DNA from: Ascoidea tarda (nom. inval.)
Lineage: Eukaryota > Ascomycota > Saccharomycetes > Ascoideales > Ascoideaceae
DNA: 20,842 nt
NCBI GenBank assembly: GCA_030560485.1
Contig: JAKTTS010000274.1
Location: forward strand, 1-20,842
Reading direction: 5' to 3'
Numbering within the stretch: the first letter of the stretch is position 1; each line of letters starts with the position of its first letter. The translations under genes and the position numbers were made by a program. Under the pieces are notes generated by a model. It saw only the letters and a list, made by a program, of their open reading frames with translations. It was not told the DNA's origin and searched no databases. Below are positions 1 to 8,040 of this stretch, one piece after another.

Positions 1-123
1 CAAACAAACACGTGCCACACTGATGCTTTATTTTGCCTAAAAGCTGCTCCATAGTCTCATCCTGAAACCGAAATTAATTATTGCTTATCAATGTTTATCA
101 TTTCTCACTGTTTTAGATGTGGG

Positions 124-2587
124 TCAGAAAAACAATCTCATCACAGCACTTTCTTTCATTTTCATCTTAACACTTTCTTTTATTTTGATTCTGCCAATTC
201 TGTTTAGATATGTCAATTTTTCGGGAAGATCATCACAGTTGTAGACAGTCAACTCGTATATCTTCCCTGTTACTAAATTTTTAAACACAATCTTAAATTG
301 CTGGTAATTTATTTTTTTGATCTTGAAATCCCAATTTTCAATTCGAGAGTGTAAAAGTTCAAATTTGAGACAATATTGTTTAAGCAGAAACGATACCACA
401 GCCATCTCGGTGTTGATCAAAAGTATAAATAAAATTTCCTGTTGGGTTCCTGTTGATTTCTTTAAACTTTTTCCCATTCATATAGTAAAATCGTTGGACT
501 GGGATTTGCTTTCGAGATTGTTAATAAAATTGTAATTTAATAGTGATTGCACCAGATTGATTTCATTAAATGTATAAGCCCTATCGATTTCAAAGCACAT
601 ATTCTTCATTTTGTCCCTAAACAGTTGATATCTGCTTCTTAGATCATGGCATATATTTTGTTTTTCTTTACCTTCAATATGTGAAATAATTTTGTTTTGG
701 GTGTAATGAAAAGATTGCAGTGTCGTTACATCAAATTCAAGTTTTTCGATAATCTTTTTTTGGGTCAATGTACTTTTCCACTCAATCCACTTTAAAAGTA
801 CATTTTCATCATAATGGTCCTTAAGCCTTTTCATAAATTCAAAAAATTGCAATATCTTGCAAAAATCAGAAAGAAAATTATCCCAAATCTTTTTGGCTTT
901 AGAAATCCACAAGTCAAATACATTTATCCACTTATTCGTGACGGTTTCTTTCCCAGCAATAAATAATTCAACTAAAGGTATTACCAACTGCATTTCATAT
1001 TCTTTGGCTATAATTCCAAATGGTACAAAAAAATGATTATGGAAATCTTCTCAAGAGTAAGGTTTAACAATATCGTGGTCTTGTTGAAGAAAATCATCTC
1101 CAGCAGATAATACTGATATACAACTAACATAAACAACTAGCGTTTTAATCGATTCAAATACAAATCTTTGTATGTCTGTATTATTTTTAAATTCAGGAAA
1201 GCCTGATTTAAATATTTTTTTCAATTCTACAGACTTGTGTCTGCTGTTTCCATTTAAAATTCTAAATAATTCGATTCTTTCACTACCATCGATTTCTGAA
1301 ATTTCTTTGCTTAAGATACGACTGTTTTGTGTAATTAAATTATTTTTATGCAACCCAACTTGAATTAAAAGAAGAAGTAATTTTGATATTTCATTATTAT
1401 TTGAAAAGCTGCTTTGAGAAATATTCAACTTTTTTAAATTTTGCAATAATAGCAATTCATCTATAAACACAGAAAAATTAATCTTTTCGTAAAATAAACC
1501 CGGTTTATCTATAAATATAGTGTAATCAAAATAGTTATACGATAAATCCAAGTCTTCTATATTGTAAAGTGCCGATATACCCTTTAAATTTTCAATTAAA
1601 TTAAAAGAGCAAATAAATGATTTGAGACTTCAATGAGGTTAAATTTCTCAATTTTGAGATCCTATTGTTTGATAAGTTTAAAAATTGAAGTTTGGTAAGT
1701 TTTTCTGGTCCTTCTATGGTTGATAATTGATTTCGACTCATATCCAATCTTAGTAATGACCCCTGATTTGATAAATTCTCAATTTTCTCAATTCTATTTT
1801 GCGACAAAATTAAATTTTCCAAATTGTATAAAGGAAAAAGATTTTCAAGACTTGAAATAAAGTTATTGCTCAAATTAAGATATTTTAAGTTAAGTAATAA
1901 GGGAAATTCAGGAATAATGGTAAGGTAATTACCAGATAGATTGAGTGATCTCAAATAGGGCAATCTGTCAAAATTATATATAACAAACAGCAGTAAATTT
2001 GCGTTTTTAATATTATATGATATTGAACGTAACGAGTCTAAATAATTATTGCAATTTTCAAAAAAAAAGGGAAAATTATCTCTAAATTTTTCAGTTGTAG
2101 TCAATTCCTGACTCAAATATCTCATTAGTTGAGCCTGGTTTTCAATTTCAAGATCAATTTCGTAGGACTGGTATTTTAATCTAAATTGGTTGGACTTTTT
2201 GTTTAAAGAATAGAAATGTAAATAGTCGTCACTGACTAAACCTTTAATTTTGAACCAATCTAACTTTTTAAAATTTATTTTGAATAGATTCAAGTATTCA
2301 AGAGATTCAAAAAGACCGACAACAGAAATTACCTTGAATTGTTTTAAATACCGATCAATATACCTATCAAATAAACCTATTGAATTTAAATTCAAGCACG
2401 AAGTTCTTGATTTATGAGTATTGGGGATGGTAAATTCATCTGCAAATCCAACAGTATTCTGGGTGGTATTCATTTGAATGCGTCGATACAAAATCTTTTT
2501 GGCTTCATTCTCCCATGGATCGTCTTCTATATTAGCAATATTTTTTTTAGAGGAAGATATTTTAAGATATTGATAATAAAAATCGAG
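124..2587 (-). pseudogene. Broken leucine-rich-repeat protein gene (host gene remnant)
   Basis: The minus strand reads as one long protein in pieces. From 2587 to 1601 it gives an N-terminal part, with the first ATG at 2471-2473, then five to six LRRs with a strict 22-residue period (LxLSxNxI pattern). Near 1620-1635 the frame changes by one base, and the next LRRs continue in the other frame (LDLSYN at about 1540). That second frame runs from about 1625 to 124, interrupted only by TGA at 1051-1053 and TGA at 478-480. The part after the LRRs (about 470 residues) is helical and Lys/Glu-rich with no motif I can name. A coiled-coil or BAR-like fold and a short beta-rich end are possible. Coding-looking sequence with no start continues upstream to tandem stops at about 2588-2593. 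LRR proteins such as Nud1 or Sog2 were considered, but the C-terminal part matches neither clearly. A decaying gene is most likely. Assembly error or recoding is less likely, because TGA ends other genes here. Confidence 0.6.
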
Positions 2588-2736
2588 TTATCAGGGCTTG
2601 TGAAGATCTGCAAAAGAAGAATCTGAGTCCAACTCATTATGATTATTCGTCGAAAATTATTAAGTGGAAGAAAATGAGAAATTATTGATCGAATATCTTC
2701 TTTTTATAAATCATTTCCGTTGTAAACCAATTGGTA

Positions 2737-2922
2737 TCAGGCTGGACTCCAGTCTGGTAAGAAAAATAAAACAAACACTAACCAAGGTAGAAAAACTGAC
2801 AGGTTAAAGACAATGTATTCGGTTTTTCTTATCCACTTTGCTTTGCTGCAATTGCTGAATTGATTGGTTTGAGATAGATAAAGCCATATGAATAACAAGC
2901 AACTGAGCAGCAAAACCCACAT
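2737..2922 (-). CDS. Possible 61-residue two-helix membrane protein
   Basis: The frame opens at ATG 2920-2922, with an in-frame TAG just upstream, and ends with TGA. It would encode a small protein with one hydrophobic segment at residues 2-17, a short polar Lys/Arg loop at about 27-35 and a second hydrophobic segment at about 36-56. It has five Trp, which is unusual for a chance frame in AT-rich DNA. The layout resembles small ER or vacuolar membrane subunits, but no family motif is visible. It lies in the 681-base gap between the broken LRR gene and the sorting nexin gene. Against it: T-rich strands often give hydrophobic chance frames, and this frame is short. Confidence 0.27.
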   Translation of the reverse strand: MWVLLLSCLLFIWLYLSQTNQFSNCSKAKWIRKTEYIVFNLSVFLPWLVFVLFFLPDWSPA

Positions 2923-3110
2923 CTTTATCTATATTTTTGGAATAAAAGCATTTGCTCAAAAGGGGTATTCAATCTTATTTTTGGCTGTTAAACCGCATGT
3001 ATATGCAGAGTGATGTATACTCCGCTGTTTTGGATAGATAGAAAGAGACCAAAAGTGCGGTGCTTCTTTGTGCTATTTTGTTGCCTCCATTGGGACTCGA
3101 ACACAGCGCT

Positions 3111-3116
3111 CACGTG
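3111..3116. promoter_or_regulatory. CACGTG E-box upstream of sorting nexin gene
   Basis: CACGTG, preceded by T (TCACGTG), lies 153 bases before the ATG at 3269. In yeasts this palindrome is the core site of the bHLH factors Cbf1 and Pho4. The distance suits an upstream activating site. Only the motif is seen; its use is inferred. Confidence 0.35.
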
Positions 3117-3268
3117 TTTGATATTATAATCAGTAATTGCAGCTTAAAATGGGCTTGTAGCTGTTGATGAAGAGCTATTAGCTGCCCATCGCCTCTGATA
3201 TTGCTGAGATATTGTTGGGACTCCTCCAGACCTAGTGAAGCACTCTCTGTCGGTACCTCTGATCAACA

Positions 3269-6200
3269 ATGGCTAACCAAGGCAGTCATGGCTACGACTA
3301 TGGCTATGACTATGACGACTACGACAACGATAACAATCCTTTTTACTCCAACACCTCCAAGAGCAACAATAGCTATATCAACAAAAACAAACCCACAAAT
3401 AAGATTAGCATATTGGACGACGACTTCTATATCCCTGCAAAGAAATCCTCTTTAATTGACGATCCAGACCTAACTGCTTCCCAACTAATCTTCAATGACG
3501 ACCAAAACACCCATTTGAATCACACTTCCTATAGTATCAACCCAAGTTCTCTCAAATTTAACAACTTCTTATCAACAAGCACTCCCAATTTATCTAACGA
3601 AAGTGATCCATCAAATCCTAATGCTGCTGATGATGATTACAGGTTCCAGAATAATATTGTTGATCCTTATAATAATGTTTATTTCAGCAATTATTTGTCT
3701 TCCTCGAATATAGCTGATAATAATAACGACAGCAACGATAGCCATAATCACAGCAATGATACTAACGGTAGTAACGATACGAATGACCCTAATGATGACA
3801 CCTTTTCAATAGATCCAAACGCTACCATAAATAAAAAGAATGTTAATGCATATATTAAATCTTTAAATAATAACAATAACAATAACAATAAAAATAAAAA
3901 TAATCATACCGATTATTATGCTGATCATGAAAAAAATAGCAACACTGAAAATAACAATGAAACTGATAATGAAATTGAAAACGAAAACGGCTTAAATAAC
4001 GATTCAATATCAAATTATAATTATGATTCAGACTACAATATTGATAATATCAATAACATTAATAACACAAGTTTAAATAACAAAGAACAAATTTCAATTC
4101 AAAACTCCATTTTTTTTAACAATAATTATAATTCAGAAACTTCGTCAATTTTCACTCAAAACGAAAACATTGATGATGATATAATCTTTAATAACAATAA
4201 TAATAAAAATAATTCAAATGCTCAAAATAATATCAATTCACAGACTAATAATCTCAACAACAAAATTAATTCTTCCAATAATGCAAACTTGAATCTTTTT
4301 TTAAATAATAATAACGTCAATAATCCCAATCTCAATAGTTCAAGTACAAATCTCAATAACAGCAAATCTATTTCTGCATCAACTATACAATACCCTACCC
4401 CTTTTTCTGATCTAATTATTAATAATAACAACAATGATAATATTAACAGGTCCAATACCAACTCCAGTACAATCACTTCTAGCATACACAACAACCTTGA
4501 CCATTATAGTGATGTTGAAGTGGATTTTCCTTCAGATGTGTTATCAGTTCATAATAATCCTTTAGAATTTTATTCCCAATTATCATTGCCCACTCCTCAA
4601 GAAATTATTGAAAAAAATTCAGTGTCTAATCTATACATCAAAATTAAAGATGCTTTGCAAATCACTGATTTTAAAAATAAAAAAATCATTGTTTATATCA
4701 TAAATTTAAATAATTTACTAGAAACCAAAAGGAGGTACTCGGATTTTGATTCTTTAAGAAAAATATTAATAAAATTTTTTCCAACTCTTTTAATTTCTCC
4801 AATTCCTGGGAAACATTCTTTAAAAAACTATTTTAAAAATCCCTTGAACGTTCAAAATTCTGATTTAAAAATAATTGAAAAAAGAAAAAGATTATTAAGC
4901 AATTTTTTAAATAATTTATTAAAATTTAAACAAATTAGAAATTTCGAAATTTTTTATAAATTCTTGGATCCAACCGTTGTTAATTTCCAAGATTTGTTAA
5001 AAATTCCTCCCATATCTTTGCTTCCAAACAACTCTTTATTGGCTCCTCCTGTCAACCCTATTAAACCAAGCCCATTCCATTCCCTATTACCAAACCCCAA
5101 CGTTTCTTCATTAAATAACTATGATTCATTGATATATGGCTATAAAGAAATCCTAGCAACTCAAAAACGAATCTCGTTTCTTCAAAATAGTAATCTTACT
5201 AACAGTATTAATGATAACACTCTTACTAACAATTTTTCTACAACTTCATCTCAAAGCTCGTTTGAAATATTATCGTCAAAACCAAAGAGAGAAATTTCTA
5301 TAAATTCTATTGATCCATTATCTTTTGATAATTTTTTAACGTTCAAACGATTTGAAGTGTTTTGCAAAAAAATCATAAAAATTGTTAATCCATTAAATTC
5401 AATTATAGAAAAAAAGTTTCTTAAAAACATTAATGATTTGATTATTAATTTGTCAGAGTTAGGAGCTCATTATAATGTTTTTTCGTTGGAATGGACTTCA
5501 ACAATGAATTTTGATTGCGAATTTGATATTCCAAAAGATAGCAATCCAATCAATGGTAATCAAAATGAACTGAATGATATTGGGTATTTAAACTCCAATA
5601 ATTTTAGTTCAAGTTTATACTCGGCAGATACATTGGATGATAATCCATTTTTAGACATTAATAAGCACCTGAATTTTGATATTAACAATAATCTTAAAAA
5701 AAATTCAGAAACTAGTTTAAATAATATTAATGAAGACCCACTAATTAAGAAATTTCACTCATTATCTTCGGGGATTGAGAAAATCGGGCAAGCCATTGAC
5801 AATGAATATATCAATCTTGAAGCCTTGAAATATTCATTTATAGTGAAATTTCAAGAGCCGTTATTAGAATTGAATAAGAACATCAAAAATTTTTTAAAAG
5901 AAGTGTTGATTTTCAAAAAATTAAAAGATTTGCAATATCTAATAATATTTAAAAAATTGATGAAATTTATTAAAAAGATTAATGATCTAAAGTTTTTGGA
6001 TGAAAAAATGAATCAATTGGATGAAGTTTTAAAACAAAATTCAAAAGAAAGTAATACTTTCAGAGAAGCGTATAAGAGACGTGAACAAAGTAAATTGAAA
6101 TTAAAACAGAAAGAAGAGCAAGAGGCGATAATGAATTCACCAACGAAAAATAGTAGTAGTAATCTTAATGATAATAATGAAAACGATAATAATAATAATA

Positions 6201-7213
6201 CTGTGAATAATCTTGCCAGTGAAAGTATATTTGAAGGGTCTGAAACCATTGGGACTATAAATAGCAGCGTATTCAATAATTTTACTGGGAATTTTGGTAA
6301 CAGTAATTTTAATGCTGATAGTAGTGGTGCTAATAATAATAGCAATAATAATGCGTTGAGTGATACAAACTCTAATTCCAATTCCAATGGAGATTCATCG
6401 ACAAACTCGAAGTTGAATTCATCGACGTTATTGACAAATTGGAAGACCTTATTTATTGGAAAAAAGTTAGTCACTCAAAACCCTGAACAAATGACGTTTA
6501 ATGAAAGAAAAATAGCCATTAACAAATTGGAGAAGGATATTGAGAAGTTTATTGAATTGTTAAATATTTCCAAGAGGGATATTACTATTATAGATCGATC
6601 GATTAATGAAAACTACATTAAATTGATTTCTAATACAAAGTATGAAATCAATAAGATATTGTTAGAATTTAGCAAATTATTGATAGTTTGGTTTAAAGAG
6701 AATTTACGAGTTTGGGTGACAGCTAGAAGACATATTCAAAATAATGTTTATTATCTAAAAATGAATTACCGACATGATAAGAGAATCCCAAAGTATGTCC
6801 GACACCCATATGATGAAAGTTCTGATGAAGATAGTGAAGAAGAAAAAAATAAGAGCAATGCTCGAGATAACATTAGTGGCAGTAATAATGAAGAAAATTA
6901 CAATGGAGACGACACTATTGGAAAAGGAAAACAAAAACTAAAAAGCGAGGAGGAAGCAACTGGTAATTTGAGCAAAAACAGTATAAAATTAGAGAAAAAA
7001 GAGAAAAAATTGGATCAAGAGATTGAAAAACACAATGAGCTTTTGACCAATAAAACATCCCAAGATAAAAAGGCTGGAGATAAGAATGATGAAGAAAATG
7101 GTGAAGAAGAAGATGAAGATGAGGATGAGGATGAGGATGAAGACGATAATATTCTTGTTCATAACAGAAACCATCTATACAACAGTGACAGTGAGAGCGA
7201 CGATTCCTCTTGA
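3269..7213 (+). CDS. SNX41/ATG20-family PX-BAR sorting nexin, greatly extended
   Basis: The product is 1314 residues, about twice the roughly 625-640 of the S. cerevisiae relatives. Residues 1-450 are disordered and very Asn/Asp/Ser-rich, with long AAY codon runs near 3866-3903. A PX domain spans about 452-567: RRYSDF at 488-493 supplies the Arg that binds PI3P in this family, followed by a Pro-Ile-Pro loop, an RKR stretch and an FLDP end. A family-typical linker (PPISLLP...APPVNP) follows. A BAR-like helical region covers about 690-1170, split by two more low-complexity inserts. The C-terminus is charged and ends in an Asp/Glu run. Family members dimerise with Snx4 on endosomes for retrieval of cargo such as Snc1 and for selective autophagy. 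I cannot separate Snx41 from Atg20 by eye. The start is the first ATG of the frame (CAACAATGG). Confidence 0.85.
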   Translation: MANQGSHGYDYGYDYDDYDNDNNPFYSNTSKSNNSYINKNKPTNKISILDDDFYIPAKKSSLIDDPDLTASQLIFNDDQNTHLNHTSYSINPSSLKFNNFLSTSTPNLSNESDPSNPNAADDDYRFQNNIVDPYNNVYFSNYLSSSNIADNNNDSNDSHNHSNDTNGSNDTNDPNDDTFSIDPNATINKKNVNAYIKSLNNNNNNNNKNKNNHTDYYADHEKNSNTENNNETDNEIENENGLNNDSISNYNYDSDYNIDNINNINNTSLNNKEQISIQNSIFFNNNYNSETSSIFTQNENIDDDIIFNNNNNKNNSNAQNNINSQTNNLNNKINSSNNANLNLFLNNNNVNNPNLNSSSTNLNNSKSISASTIQYPTPFSDLIINNNNNDNINRSNTNSSTITSSIHNNLDHYSDVEVDFPSDVLSVHNNPLEFYSQLSLPTPQEIIEKNSVSNLYIKIKDALQITDFKNKKIIVYIINLNNLLETKRRYSDFDSLRKILIKFFPTLLISPIPGKHSLKNYFKNPLNVQNSDLKIIEKRKRLLSNFLNNLLKFKQIRNFEIFYKFLDPTVVNFQDLLKIPPISLLPNNSLLAPPVNPIKPSPFHSLLPNPNVSSLNNYDSLIYGYKEILATQKRISFLQNSNLTNSINDNTLTNNFSTTSSQSSFEILSSKPKREISINSIDPLSFDNFLTFKRFEVFCKKIIKIVNPLNSIIEKKFLKNINDLIINLSELGAHYNVFSLEWTSTMNFDCEFDIPKDSNPINGNQNELNDIGYLNSNNFSSSLYSADTLDDNPFLDINKHLNFDINNNLKKNSETSLNNINEDPLIKKFHSLSSGIEKIGQAIDNEYINLEALKYSFIVKFQEPLLELNKNIKNFLKEVLIFKKLKDLQYLIIFKKLMKFIKKINDLKFLDEKMNQLDEVLKQNSKESNTFREAYKRREQSKLKLKQKEEQEAIMNSPTKNSSSNLNDNNENDNNNNTVNNLASESIFEGSETIGTINSSVFNNFTGNFGNSNFNADSSGANNNSNNNALSDTNSNSNSNGDSSTNSKLNSSTLLTNWKTLFIGKKLVTQNPEQMTFNERKIAINKLEKDIEKFIELLNISKRDITIIDRSINENYIKLISNTKYEINKILLEFSKLLIVWFKENLRVWVTARRHIQNNVYYLKMNYRHDKRIPKYVRHPYDESSDEDSEEEKNKSNARDNISGSNNEENYNGDDTIGKGKQKLKSEEEATGNLSKNSIKLEKKEKKLDQEIEKHNELLTNKTSQDKKAGDKNDEENGEEEDEDEDEDEDEDDNILVHNRNHLYNSDSESDDSS
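7112..7146 (+). repeat. Asp-Glu codon repeat in sorting nexin tail
   Basis: GATGAG/GATGAA hexamer units near the 3' end of the sorting nexin gene encode an alternating Glu-Asp run. It is a likely replication-slippage tract and lies within the coding sequence. Confidence 0.6.
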
Positions 7214-7316
7214 TTGTATCTCCAGCCTGAGCATGATCATAGCCAACAACTTTATACATTTTACAAGCAAGTTTTCGACATTTTGTTAATCAGCATCGAG
7301 GTTTTCCAAGATTGTT

Positions 7317-7400
7317 ACATTTTTACGTTTTTATATTTCCACATTTCCACATTTCCACATTTTTATATTTTCACATTTTTATATTTCCATATTTTTACAC
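7317..7400. repeat. Degenerate CACATTTC/ATATTT tandem array
   Basis: Downstream of the sorting nexin stop, the plus strand holds an imperfect array of units such as CCACATTT and TTTTATATTT, about ten copies of 8-16 bases. It lies in the presumed 3' UTR and terminator area of that gene. No coding sense is supported. The rest of the gap to 7540 is T-rich and otherwise empty. Confidence 0.6.
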
Positions 7401-7540
7401 TTACATTATTCCATTTCCTACTTTTTCGTTCCATAATTCATTTTAATTCTTTTGAGTATTTATTAATTTTCATTCTATTCAATATCTGTTTTCAACCAAG
7501 TAATTAATTGGACCAATACACACTTTGCACTGTCCATCAG

Positions 7541-7741
7541 CTAGTAGTCGAGTTCCCAATGCTGCTGGGCCTGCTGGGCCTGCTGGGCCTGCTGGGCCTG
7601 CTGGACCTTCTTCGTGTGCTTCTTGCTGGGGGCCTCAGCGTCGCTGATGTTGAGCACGATCTCGTCGTCGTTGAGCTGGAAGTGTCTGGCGTACAACAGC
7701 CTGTACTGCCCAAAGGCGCTGGCAAAGAAGCCTCTGTCCAT
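7541..7741 (-). CDS. Hypothetical GC-rich reading frame, possibly the 3' part of a broken or spliced gene
   Basis: From ATG 7739-7741 to TAG 7541-7543 the minus strand encodes 66 residues: a globular-looking start (FGQYRLLYARHF, then an acidic stretch), a Lys-rich link, four QQA repeats and a WELDY end. Codons are strongly G/C-ending (CAG, GAG, CTG, GTC, AAC), unlike every neighbour. The same frame continues upstream of the ATG after a single TAG at 7760-7762, for 74 more open codons to TGA 7985-7987. That upstream part has a hydrophobic stretch (SLVISFFGWVSLVAG) followed by a charged helix with many Ala/Glu/Arg, but no ATG. So the gene may start upstream and be broken, or be spliced, or the 66-codon frame may stand alone. 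I recognise no family. Confidence 0.32.
   Translation of the reverse strand: MDRGFFASAFGQYRLLYARHFQLNDDEIVLNISDAEAPSKKHTKKVQQAQQAQQAQQAQQHWELDY
7562..7606. repeat. 9-bp tandem repeat CTGCTGGGC
   Basis: Four perfect copies of CTGCTGGGC plus a fifth with one change. Read on the minus strand it encodes Gln-Gln-Ala repeats near the C-terminus of the GC-rich frame. The in-frame 9-base unit fits coding sequence. Confidence 0.85.
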
Positions 7742-8040
7742 CGTCGTGTTGTATCTCGTCTACCTCTGCAACGTCGCTTCTTCTGCTCGGTTTGCCTCTT
7801 TCCTCGCTTCTCGTGCTTCTGCAACCGGCTGTTTCAAAGCTTTGACGGCCCCTTTACGCTGGAGAAATTCCTCCCATTCTGCTCCGGCGACTAAAGAGAC
7901 CCAGCCAAAGAACGATATAACCAACGAGCAAGAGCAGAGCAGGTCTGTGTTTGATAAATATCTGCTACTATCTGGCCTACTGCCTCATCCTCCAATTCTT
8001 CCTCTTCACCCTCATCTCTGCCCTCCTGGATCTACGCAAA

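Larger units (their letters stand above)
2588..3268. other. Gap between LRR remnant and sorting nexin gene
   Basis: Apart from the doubtful micro-ORF at 2737-2922, this stretch holds the presumed promoter of the sorting nexin gene. It contains a CACGTG E-box at 3111-3116 and an isolated tRNA B-box-like sequence on the minus strand at 3092-3102. No other gene is supported. Confidence 0.5.

Noticed and set aside
124-2587. TGA reassigned to Trp throughout this genome
   Set aside because: TGA terminates the sorting nexin and AT-hook genes, and conserved Trp in SLT2 and the ZIP proteins is TGG.
3079-3130. A second tRNA gene on the minus strand
   Set aside because: Only a B-box-like stretch is present; the T stem does not pair and no acceptor or D arm could be found.
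4222-4494. Leu-rich frame antisense to the sorting nexin gene
   Set aside because: It is the complement of Asn/Asp-rich codons; a mirror of the real gene with no independent signal.
7508-7894. Plus-strand 128-codon frame over the GC-rich island
   Set aside because: Its LLGL repeats are the complement of the QQA repeat. The minus-strand frame has a more protein-like composition, so the plus frame is taken as a shadow.
7951-8040. In-frame hydrophobic extension upstream of the SLT2 ATG
   Set aside because: It has no ATG, and Slt2 family N-termini begin at about the ATG at 8041. It is taken as 5' UTR and promoter.
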